From Austwickia sp. (lineage in GTDB: Bacteria; Actinomycetota; Actinomycetes; Actinomycetales; Dermatophilaceae), in contig CP064985.1 of NCBI GenBank assembly GCA_016699675.1, forward strand, positions 3,844,001-3,908,000: a stretch of DNA of 64,000 bases, read 5' to 3'. Every line of letters begins with the position of its first letter. Positions within the stretch are counted from its first letter, which is position 1. A model generated the notes under the pieces. It searched no databases. It was not told the DNA's origin and worked only from the letters and a program-made list of their open reading frames with translations. The position numbers were made by a program, and so were the translations under genes. Below, one piece after another: positions 17,608-26,121 of the stretch.

Positions 17608-18682
17608 CCGCGCATCGCCACCTTCTGAACGTACCGGGACGTCGACAGCGCCAGCACCGCCGCGTAGTGGGGCCAGAACCCGATCTCCCCGCCCAGCCGC
17701 ACCTCCCGCGCCGCGTCCTGCACGTCGAGGATCAGGTGATCGCTGCTGGCGCCGACGATCTGGATGCCGTCGTCGTCGGGCGTGAGCCCCTCGATGGCCG
17801 CGTCCTGGCGGCCGACGTTGACGATAGCCCGCAGCCGGGTGCCGCGGTCGGCGAACTGCGGGCTCTCCCCGAAGGCGTTCTGCGCGCGGGTGCCGATGGG
17901 CACGCTGGGCTTGCGCTCCAGCTCGACGATCTCGGCGACGAGCCGGAAGGTGTCTTGGCGGGTCCCCGGCCACGGGCTCCGATCCAGGACGTTGCGGCCC
18001 AGCACGATCGACTCCCCGATGCGAAAGTGGTTGACCTCCGACGGCATTCGGCCGGCCGCGAGCAACGGCAGGGCCGAGGAGTTTCCGCCGGACAGGGTCG
18101 CGAGCGGGAGCCCGGTGGCCGCGCGGCAGGCCTCCCGGACCCCGATCAAGGCCCGCATGTTCTCCTCGCTGGGAATGACCCCGCCGTAGCACGCGAGGTT
18201 CGCACCGAGCCCGATCACGTCGAGGTGCGGCAGCCGGGCCGCCTCGATCACCAGGTCCACCGCGCGGTCCGGCCACACGCCCTCGCGCAGGTCGCCGATG
18301 TCGACCATGACGATCACCTCGTGGCGCACCCCGGCGGCGTCGGCCGCGGCGTCGAGGACCCGCAGGGTGGGCAGGCTGGAGTTCAGCGTCACGTCGGCGC
18401 TGCGGACGACGTCCGGCGCGGCGCTCGGCGCCGGAATCCGCAGCAGCATCTGCCGCAGCCCCGTGCCCCGCTCCCCCATGTCCACGAGGTTGAGGATCCG
18501 CTGTCGGCGAGCTCGTCCACCCCGCCCGCGACGAGCGCCCCCACCACCGCAGGGTGCGCGCACACCACCTTGCCGACCCCCGCGACCCGCCCGCCGTGCG
18601 CGTGACACACCTCGACCACGGCGCGCGCGTTCGCGGCGATGCGCTCGCCGTAGATCTCCAGGCGCGGAGTACGCAAGAACAC
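17604..18682 (-). pseudogene. orr: Ornithine racemase, broken by one frameshift
   Basis: The product matches clostridial ornithine racemase (PLP, alanine-racemase-like N-terminal fold), which makes D-ornithine for OraSE. The first part, from GTG 18680-18682, contains the PLP-lysine region AGVGKVVCAHP (K38) and GGVDELADS. The rest, with RILNLVDMG, MLLRIP, MVDIGDLREGVW, TLSGGNSS and GASSDHLILD, is in the next frame. The frames join at 18499-18501, where a single missing C in GACAGCGGATCC would restore ADSRILNL. It is downstream of the GlmL-type gene and overlaps alr by 4 bp. A sequencing error is the alternative, but several neighbours are also broken. Confidence 0.88.
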
Positions 18683-18755
18683 CCGGTCGGTCCCCCTTCC
18701 CTCGTTCCGTCGTGTCTCGTTCCGTCGTGGCTGCGGGCCGTCGTGGCTGCGGCGG

Positions 18756-20219
18756 CTAAGGTCGCGCGTCGGCCGGGCCGGATTCCTGTGCCGCCCAACG
18801 CCGCAGGGTCTGGGCCACCTCGTCGGGGTACGCCCTGGCCAGCGTGCCCAGCGCCGAGAACCGGTAGGCGTCGTCCACGAGGAGCCGCGCGTCCGGCGGG
18901 GGCAGCAGGTGGGTGCCCATCCCGGTACAAGCCTCGCTCAGCGCCCCGGCCGCGCCGGGGATCTTCGTGAGCGCGCCGCCCCTTGCCACGACCCAGCGCA
19001 CCGCGGTGAGGTCCTTGCCGCGGACCACCTGCCGGCGGCCGGTCGGGGTGTAGATCGCGGACACCGTTCCGGCGTGCCGGCGAATCCCCAGCGCCACGGC
19101 CCGCTCGGCCAGCCATCGGGTCAGGGCACGTTCCGCCTCGGTGTCGGGCATCGCCCGCAGGTGCTCCGGCCGACCCGTCCAGTCCGCGTCGCCGCTGGCC
19201 TGCGCCACCCGGTGGGCGTTGACGTAAACGCCGAGGTCGCCCTCGACGGTTCGCTTGGCGCGCGGCTCCGGCTCGACGTACGCCGCCGCCAGCTCCGGGG
19301 AGCCGTCCGTCACGGAGTGGACGTCCGTCGTCGCGCCGCCGACGTCCACGACGAGCACGTCGCCGACCGCCTCCGCGAACAGCTCCGCCGCGCGCAGCAC
19401 GGCGCCGGGGGTGGGCAGGACGTCGTACGGCGTGATCCGCGCCAGCGCCGCCATCCCCGGGGCATGCACGATGTGCTCGCTGAAGACGTCGTGGATGAGC
19501 TCGCGCAGCGGCTCGACGTTGAGCACGTCGACGTCGGGAAAGACGTTGTCGGCGAGCTGGAGCGGTACGCCGGCGCGGGCGAACGCCTCGGCCACCTCGG
19601 GTCGGGCGGCGACGTTCCCGGCGTACACGACCGGCGGCACCCGCGGCAGCGCGCCCACAACCCCGGCCAGCGCGCGGGCGTTCGCCGCGACCGTGGCGCG
19701 CTCGCCGTGGTCCACCCCGCCGGCCAGGAGGACGATGTTGGGGGCGAGGGCGGCGACGTGGTCGAGTTCGTATGGCGTGAGCGCGCCCACGGTGACGAGC
19801 TCCACGATGGCGCCCGCGCCCAGCGACGCCTCGCGCGCGGCCCGCGCCGTCATGCTGGCCGTCAGGCCGTGCACGGTCATCCGCAGGCCCCCCGCGGCGG
19901 AGCTGTTGACGTGCGTCTCCAGGTCGGCCCGGGCAGCGGGCTCCAGGCCGTGGCAGGCGGCCAGGTCCGCGCGGGCCGCGTCGACACCGACGCCGACGTC
20001 GCCGAAGGCCGCGCCGCAGGGGTCGACTCCCCCGGTGTGTTCGGGCGCCCCCGCATCGGGCCGGGTCACCGTCGTCGGCGCGAAGCCTTGGGCGACCTGC
20101 CGCAGCTCCCCGTCGACGCAGGCGAACGCGTTGACCTTCGTGATCGTGCTGCCCACCTCGACGGTGACCACGCTGGGCGGCGCCGTCCGGGGAGCCGGCG
20201 GCGGGGACGGGTCGCTCAT
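18756..20219 (-). CDS. GlmL/MutL-family protein of the ornithine aminomutase cluster
   Basis: A 487-residue protein of the MutL/GlmL family (PF13941), which accompanies cobalamin-dependent carbon-skeleton and amino mutases. Visible ASKHA-type features are TVEVGSTITKVNAF near residues 18-31 and DVLVVDVGGATTDVHSV in the middle, the phosphate-binding loops of an actin-like ATPase. The family is proposed to maintain or reactivate the mutase; that role is inferred from context. The ATG overlaps the oraE stop by 4 bp. Its frame is intact over its full length, although oraE and orr on both sides are broken. Confidence 0.85.
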   Translation of the reverse strand: MSDPSPPPAPRTAPPSVVTVEVGSTITKVNAFACVDGELRQVAQGFAPTTVTRPDAGAPEHTGGVDPCGAAFGDVGVGVDAARADLAACHGLEPAARADLETHVNSSAAGGLRMTVHGLTASMTARAAREASLGAGAIVELVTVGALTPYELDHVAALAPNIVLLAGGVDHGERATVAANARALAGVVGALPRVPPVVYAGNVAARPEVAEAFARAGVPLQLADNVFPDVDVLNVEPLRELIHDVFSEHIVHAPGMAALARITPYDVLPTPGAVLRAAELFAEAVGDVLVVDVGGATTDVHSVTDGSPELAAAYVEPEPRAKRTVEGDLGVYVNAHRVAQASGDADWTGRPEHLRAMPDTEAERALTRWLAERAVALGIRRHAGTVSAIYTPTGRRQVVRGKDLTAVRWVVARGGALTKIPGAAGALSEACTGMGTHLLPPPDARLLVDDAYRFSALGTLARAYPDEVAQTLRRWAAQESGPADARP

Positions 20220-22570
20220 CCGGGGACCGCCTCCTCGGCCGGTCGCCCGTCCCGCGTCAGCAACGTCTTGACGATCGCGTCGACGACGTCGATGCCCTTG
20301 GTGCCCCGGCCGAACGTCGCGTCCAGCCCGGTCTCCGCCGCCATCTCGCGGTTGACCTGGGTGCCGCCGGCGATGAGCACGAACCGGTCCCGCACGCCCT
20401 TCTCGACGGCCAGCTCGGCCAACTTGCGCATCATCGCCCGGTGGATGTCGTTGTGGCTGATGATCGTGCTGATCAGGATGGCGTGGGCGCCGGTCTCGAT
20501 CGCGGCGTCAAGGATCTTGCCCAGCGGCACGGAGGTGCCGAGGTAGTGGTAGCGCACGCCGTATTTCTCGATCCCGCCGTGCTTGATGTCGAGGATCTCG
20601 CGCAGGCCGACGCTGTGCTCGTCCTCGCCGACCGTCGCCGCGACAACGGTGAGCCCCCGCGCGGCCACCTCGGCGCGCAGCCGGTCCTCGGGCAGCCGCA
20701 CCACCTTGGTCGGGATGACCAGCTCGTCGCGGCGTACGTCGAACGTGACCTTGCCCTTGACATCGACGAAACAGCCCTCCGCCTGCTGCATGACCTCCAG
20801 GTTGATCACGACCGGGTCGGCGAGGCCGAGGCGGCGGGCCATCTCCACGGCGTACGCCTCGGCGACCTCCGCCGGTTGCGGCACGAAGAGCTGAACGTTG
20901 ACGGTCCCGTCCCCCGCCACTCGACCTCGGGGCGGATCAGCTCGCCGCTGCGATAGTGGCGCGTGGTCGCTAGGCGGGCCTGGGCGCTGTCGGTGGGGTC
21001 GAGCTCGTCGATGTAGACGATCTTGTCGGGGTCGCACAGGGTGCACCCGCCGATGACCGCGCAGGCTGTGTCGACGTCGGGACGAGTGCCGCGCGCAGCG
21101 AGCCCCGTGCTGTCGGATGACCGTTCGTGACCTGCGCTTTGGGTGCCATGGCACCCTTTGTGCAGGTCACGAACGGTCGTCAGGTCGCCCGGCGGGGTGT
21201 TCTGGCCGAAGTGGTCGCAGACCGGCGCCCAGTAGTCCGCATCGCGGGGCACGATCGAGCCGGCCCCCACGCCGCCGCCCCCGTCGCGGGCGATGCCATC
21301 GCCGGTGCGCTCGGGGTACTTGGCCGAGTCCACGAAGAAGCCCGCCTCGACCGCGGCGAAGTAGCCGCCGCCCTCGACGATCTCGGCCAGGAAGCACGTC
21401 GCCCGCTCCTTGAGGTCGCGCACCATCTCCGGAAGCGAGCCGGAGTCGCGCAGCGCCAGCAGCTCCCCGATCCCGTCCAGCCCCGCCCACATCTGCTTGA
21501 CGGTCTGCAGGCCGAGGACATTGTTGTAGTGCCAGGGCACGTTGCGGCCCTCGTCCGGGGTGATCGTGGACTGGACGTCGGCCCTGGTCAGCATCGAGAT
21601 GAGGGTGTCGATCGTGTGGGTGCGGATCGCCTCCTCGATGATCGCCTCGATGTAGCGCGTGTTCTGCTGGGCGCGCATCTTGTAGTCGGCGAACAGGTCG
21701 CGCAACGCCACGGCGTACGGCAGGTCGAACCACAGCTTCGGCGCGGGCGGCGCGTTCGGCGGCACCGTCGAGAGCCCGATGAGCTTCTTCGGCATCCCCA
21801 CGGCGACCGAGAACGCCGTGTTCAGCGCGTGCTGCACCATCAGCTCCGGCATGACCAGCCAGCCCGCCTTGGCCGTGGCGTTGGCGTTGTGCGCGCCGTC
21901 GATCTGCAGGATCCCCGCGCCGGACATGACCCGCTTGGCCTCGGCGGCGTCGACGAAGGAGCGGTACATGTTCACGTTGCGGTAGAGCACGTTGTACTGC
22001 GGGTCCTGGTGCGCCCCGTTGACGCCCTCCTCGGCGAACAGCACGGCCACCTCCGGGCCGGCCACGCCGCTGACGTAGGAGTGGAAGTTGATCGGGCGGC
22101 CCACCTCGTCCTCGATGGCGTCGCAGGCCTTCCGGGAGGCGCGGAGCTGCTTGCGGGTGATCGGCACGCCGCCGACGCCCTCGGGGGTGCCCTCCATGAG
22201 GCCGTCGATGTGGGACTGGCCCGTGGTCCGGATGACCATCAGGTGGTCGGCGCCGTGCCAGGCCGCCATCCGCATGCGCCGTACGTCGTCCTCGAACCGG
22301 CCCGACGCGATCTCGGTGGTGACGACGCAGCTGGGCTGGGGGTCGATGTGCTCGAAGTATTCGCTCGCGGGCAGCCGGGCGGAGTTCTTCAGCGGGTGGG
22401 ACATGCCGCGGTAGTGGAACGGCCCCGCGTCGATGCCGCCCGCGGGCACCCGGCGCCACGTCCACCCCTTGCGCCGCGGCCGGTAGTGCTCCAAGTCCTC
22501 CAAGAAGGCGTCGACGTCGAGCTTGGTGGTCGGCTCGAGGGGGGCCGAAGGCGCCGTACGTCGTGCTCAC
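20216..22570 (-). pseudogene. oraE: D-ornithine 4,5-aminomutase large subunit, two frameshifts
   Basis: The repaired product would be about 784 residues and matches OraE from end to end. It has the TIM-barrel region with MSHPLKNSA, DPQPSCVVTTEIASG, PITRKQ and VPPNAPPAPK, and a linker VYIDELD. The C-terminal Rossmann domain carries the base-off cobalamin motif DEHSVG and, 11 residues after its histidine, the PLP lysine in DIKHGG. GTG at 22568-22570 overlaps the oraS stop (GTGA). An extra C in the run complementary to 22539-22544 shifts the frame after STTYGAFGP. A missing G in the run at 20911-20915 shifts it again after PEVEWR. About 40 additional residues sit between HFGQN and GGCTL, where a palindrome lies. 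Confidence 0.9.
21119..21178. repeat. 60-bp nested palindrome inside oraE
   Basis: Outer arms GACCGTTCGTGACCTGC (21119-21135) and its exact complement at 21162-21178 flank an inner perfect palindrome GGGTGCCATGGCACCC (21141-21156). The element falls in a stretch of about 40 codons absent from the clostridial OraE as I recall it. It looks like an inserted mobile palindromic unit. No second copy was noticed in the window. Confidence 0.75.
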
Positions 22571-22745
22571 CGGGCCACCCCCGACGTCCGATGTCCGGGC
22601 GCAACCGGGAACAGCCCGGCCAGGCAGGCCGCGTCGTCCAGGATCCGTTGCCCGGCGGCGCGCACGTCCGGATGACCCGTGTCGTCGGCGAGGCCGTCCC
22701 GGAGGGCGAGCCGAACCAGCACGTGGCCCGCGCCCTTCTCCGCTG
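22567..22745 (-). pseudogene. oraS: 3' remnant of the ornithine aminomutase small subunit gene
   Basis: About 58 codons remain. The first readable residues are EKGAGHVLVRLA, matching the GKGAGHxVxKxA segment in the last third of OraS. A helical tail follows, and the TGA at 22567-22569 overlaps the oraE GTG, which is the normal oraS-oraE junction. OraS is about 120 residues in clostridia, so roughly the first 60 are missing. At about 22741-22745 the homology changes abruptly into an IS1380-type transposase on the other strand, so the 5' end and promoter of the operon have been lost by insertion and deletion. Confidence 0.8.
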
Positions 22746-23710
22746 GTCATCGACCTTGACGCGACGCTGATCACGGCCCACTCCGAGAAGGAGAACGCCG
22801 CCGCCACGTTCAAACATGGCTACGGCTTCCACCCGCTGTGCGCCTTCCTCGACCACGGCAAGACGGGCACCGGCGAACCGCTCGGCATGCTGCTGCGAGC
22901 GGGGAACGCTGGGTCGAACACGGCCGCTGACCACATCGCCGTGACCAAGACGGCGCTGGCGGCGGTGCCCGGGATCAACCCCTCCCGGCCCGGCAAGAAA
23001 GTCTTGATCCGCACCGACGGCGCCGGTGGCACCCGGGAGTTCCTGACCTTCCTGGACCGGCGCGGCCTGTCGTACTCCATCGGGTACACCCTGCCCACCA
23101 GCACGCCCCAGCTGTACGCGCTGATCCCCGAGACCGCCTGGCAGGTCGCCCTCGACGCCGACGGCGACGTCCGGGACGGCGCGGCCGTCGTCGAGCTCAC
23201 CGACCTCCTCGCGGCTAAGGGTCTCCTCACGGGGTACCCGGCCGGGATGCGGGTCATCGTCCGACGCGAACGACCCCACCCCGGCGCCCAACTCCGCTTC
23301 ACCGACGTCGAGGGGTACCGGCTGACCGCTTTCGTCACCAACACGACCCGTGGGCAACTGGCCGACCTGGAACTACGCCACCGGCGCCGGGCCCGCTGCG
23401 AAGACCGGATCCGCATCGCCAAAGACACCGGCCTGACCAACCTGCCTGCAGGGCTTCGCCCAGAACCGAATCTGGCTCCTGATCGTGCAACTCGCGAACG
23501 ACCTGATCGCGTGGATGGGCATGCTGGCCTACCCCCGAGCACCAGGCCCGCCGCTGGGAACCCAAGACGCTACGGCTGCGGCTCTTCACCATCGCAGCCA
23601 CCCTGGCCCACACCGGTAGGCAACGCCTGCTCCACGTCAAGGTCACGGCGCCCTGGGCGGGACTCTTCACCACCGGATGGGACCGCCTCGCGATCCTGGC
23701 CCCGCCCTGA
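22741..23710 (+). mobile_element. Degenerate IS1380-family transposase gene
   Basis: The recognisable part starts at LVIDLDATLITAHSEKENAA, which carries the first DDE aspartate region, and continues through HGYGFHPL, AGNAGSNTAADH, RTDGAGGT (second acidic region), YRLTAFVTNT and RARCEDRIRIAKDTG. About 150 N-terminal residues of a full transposase are missing at the oraS junction. Two bases missing near 23445 and one extra C in the run at 23531-23535 shift the frame. The tail FAQNRIWLLIVQLANDL then EHQARRWEPKTLRLRLF reads in other frames to a TGA at 23708-23710. Inverted terminal repeats were not identified. The element is dead. Confidence 0.82.
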
Positions 23711-24007
23711 GCAACGCCACCACCCCGCCCCGACAACCCGCAACACAGCCCTCGTCCGTGGAAGACGACGCCCACCGGAAGCGCCGCCCCGGGACATTGT
23801 CATACCCACCGGCCAGAATCAGCCCCACCGAGGCGTCAACGACGGCCCGGCCCCCACCAGCAAGCCCCCATGCAACATCCGGGCGAACCACTCGGCGGGC
23901 GGAGCCAGGCAACGTTGCGGTTTTCTCGGGCGCCTTTACTGGTGGGTAGTTACCCTCGAACTCGACACACGTGCGCGACGCCAGCGTCGCGCGGAGGGGA
24001 GTACGTC
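23711..24007. other. Gap between the IS remnant and the SCP2-like gene
   Basis: This 297-bp gap has no convincing gene. Part of it is probably the IS 3' flank, but no terminal inverted repeat could be paired. I looked on the minus strand for the missing N-terminal part of OraS and found none. A small hairpin GCGCGAC (23973-23979) / GTCGCGC (23986-23992) lies just before the ribosome binding site GGAGGGG of the next gene and could influence its expression. Confidence 0.5.
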
Positions 24008-24778
24008 GTGATCGAACCCCGGGTGCAGGCCGCCATCAACCTGCACGCCATCCTCCGCGACCTGGAAGACCTGGTCGCCCTCGACCCGACGGCCGCCGCG
24101 ATCGTGCGCGACACGCGCACCCGCGTCACGTTCCGCGTCGTCGGGTTGCGGCCGCTGGCGCTGACGTTCACGGACGGGACCTGTACGGCGTCCGCCGAGC
24201 CCGGTCCCCTGCCGGCGGGCCACCACGACGTCCAGCTCGGCTTCGCCACCCCACAACACCTCAACGCGCTCGTCGACGGTAAGGGGATTCCCGTGCCGCT
24301 GAAGGGGTTCCGGGGGCTGGGCTTCCTCACCAAGGAGTTCACGGCGCTGACCAAGCGGCTGGAGGCGGTGCTGCGGCCGGCCCCCGGTGCACCGCGCCCG
24401 CCCGAGGAGGAGCGGCTGGCGGCGGAGCTCACGGCGTACGCCGCCTTCTACGCCCTCGCCGAGGTCGGGAACCTCGACCCGCTCGGCCGCTCCAACGCCG
24501 CGCGGATGGCCGACGGCGCCATCTCGGTCGAGGTCGCGGACGGCCCGGCCGTCACCATCCGGGTGCGGAACGGGCACCTGGCCGTCAGCAAGGGCGCCGA
24601 CCCGCACGCCCGGGCCCGCATGCTCTTCGACTCGACCGAGACCGCCGGGCGGATCCTCACCGGCGAACTCGACAGCTACGCGGCGATCGGCGACGGCCGG
24701 CTCGCGGTGTCGGGCTACATCCCGTTGCTCGACCACATGAACAAGCTGCTGGCGATCGTCGCCCGCTACCTCGCCTGA
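24008..24778 (+). CDS. SCP2-like protein 1, function unknown
   Basis: A 256-residue soluble protein from GTG 24008, with GGAGGGG 7-12 nt upstream. The middle reads HHDVQLGFATPQHLNALVDGKG and resembles sterol-carrier-protein-2-type lipid-binding domains. A second VEVADGPAVTIRVRNGHLAV strand region follows. That fold assignment is a weak pattern match. It is the first gene of a plus-strand block with an aminotransferase, a transketolase and a second protein of similar layout at the other end. It might bind a hydrophobic substrate or cofactor for those enzymes. The frame is intact. Three copies of a 14-bp repeat (24772-24813) run through its stop codon. Confidence 0.6.
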   Translation: MIEPRVQAAINLHAILRDLEDLVALDPTAAAIVRDTRTRVTFRVVGLRPLALTFTDGTCTASAEPGPLPAGHHDVQLGFATPQHLNALVDGKGIPVPLKGFRGLGFLTKEFTALTKRLEAVLRPAPGAPRPPEEERLAAELTAYAAFYALAEVGNLDPLGRSNAARMADGAISVEVADGPAVTIRVRNGHLAVSKGADPHARARMLFDSTETAGRILTGELDSYAAIGDGRLAVSGYIPLLDHMNKLLAIVARYLA

Positions 24779-24813
24779 GCACCCTCGCCTGAGCACCCCC
24801 GCCTGAGCACGCA
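24772..24813 (+). repeat. Three tandem 14-bp repeats over a stop codon
   Basis: Units of CGCCTGAGCACCCT type occupy 24772-24785, 24786-24799 and 24800-24813, with one to four differences in the later units. The first unit contains the TGA of the SCP2-like gene. It probably arose by slippage. Confidence 0.7.
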
Positions 24814-24849
24814 GCGCCACGAGCCGGATTGACGAAAGGCCGCCGCCCC

Positions 24850-26105
24850 ATGAAGACGTACGACTACCCCGCCAGCCGCGAGCTGTTCGCCCGCGCGCTA
24901 AGGGTCATCCCGGCCGGGATCTACGGCCACCTGGGCCCGAGCGAGGGCTGCTACATCCCGGTCTCGAGCTATCCGTTCTACGCCAGCCACGCCCAGGGCG
25001 CCTACGTCTGGGACGTGGACGGGAACCGGTTCATCGATTACATGTGCGCGTACGGGCCCAACGTTCTGGGCTACGGCGACCCCGAGGTCGACGCCGCCGC
25101 CCGCGCCCAGATGGACACCGGCAACTGCACCACGCTGCCCACCGCGCTCATGGTCGACTTCGCCGAGCTCCTGTGCGACACCATCGACGGCGCGGACTGG
25201 GCCTTCTTCGCCAAGAACGGCGGCGACACCACCTCGCTGGCCCTGATGGTGGCCCGCGCCGCGACCGGGCGGGACAAAGCGATCCTGTTCCACGGCCACT
25301 ACCACGGCGTCGCGCCCTGGACGCAGAAGCTCGGCCACCCCGGAATCACCGCGGCGGACGTCACGAACAACCTCTACGCCACGTGGGGCGACCTGGCCGG
25401 GCTCCGCCGGATCATCGAGGAGACCAAGGGCCAGATCGCGGTGCTCATGGCCACGCCGTACCACCACCCCGTCTTCGAGGACAACCAGGTCCCCGACCCC
25501 GGCTGGTGGGCCGCGGTGCGCAAGCTGTGCACCGACAACGGCATCGTCCTGGCCATCGACGACGTACGGGCCGCTTCCGCCTCGACAACCGCGGCTCGGC
25601 CGCCCACTACGGCTTCGAGGCCGACCTGCAGTGCTACTGCAAGGCGCTCGCGAACGGCTGGAATGTCTCCGCGCTGGTCGGGGTGGAGGCGCTGAAGGCG
25701 GCCGCGGGGTCGGTGATGTACACGGGGTCCTACTGGCTGAGCTCGGTGCCCTTCGCCGCCGGCCTCGCCACGGTGCGCAAGCTGCGCGAGCTCGACGGCG
25801 CCGCCCGGATGCTCACCCTCGGCCGATCGCTCACCGACGGCCTCCGCGCCGCGGGCGCGGAGCACGGCCTGGACCTGCGGATCTCCGGTGAACCGTCGAT
25901 GTGGTACATGCGGATCACCAACGATCCGGACCTCAAGCTGCACCAGGAATGGGTCGCCGAGTGCGTCCGCCGCGGGGTGTTTTTCACGAGCCACCACAAC
26001 CTGTTCATGAACCTCGCGATCACCGAGGCCGACATCGCCCACACGCTCGAGGTCGCCCACGAGGCGTTCGGGGTCGTCCGGGCGAACCACCCCGAGCTGG
26101 GCTGA
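24850..26105 (+). pseudogene. Class III (glutamate-1-semialdehyde-type) aminotransferase, one frameshift
   Basis: A PLP enzyme of fold type I, about 419 residues if repaired. The N-terminal part has VWDVDGNRFIDYMCAYGPN, FFAKNGGDTT and GHYHGVAPW. AIDDV is the PLP-pyridine aspartate region, and the catalytic lysine is in CKALANGW. The frame changes at 25561-25570: AIDDVR is read in frame one, and RFRLDNRGSAAHYGF, the expected continuation, in another. Loss of one GTAC unit from GTACGTAC would explain it. It follows an SCP2-like gene and precedes a transketolase by 16 bp, so one transcript is likely. The amino acceptor and substrate are unknown; it is a GSA-aminomutase relative but not in a heme context. 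Confidence 0.85.
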
Positions 26106-26121
26106 GCGGGAGGGCCGGGCG

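Noticed and set aside
16414..19116. A single 900-residue racemase fusion
   Set aside because: The long frame exists only because stops are rare. The alr product starts at 17607 and the upstream part is an out-of-frame copy of the orr region.
23711..24007. Cobalamin riboswitch before the ornithine aminomutase operon
   Set aside because: The operon's 5' end is deleted. Nothing resembling the conserved B12-box was seen in this gap or at the junction.
22563..24011. One 482-residue protein covering the IS region
   Set aside because: Only the middle resembles a transposase. The first part is antisense oraS, and the last part runs through frameshifts into non-coding DNA.
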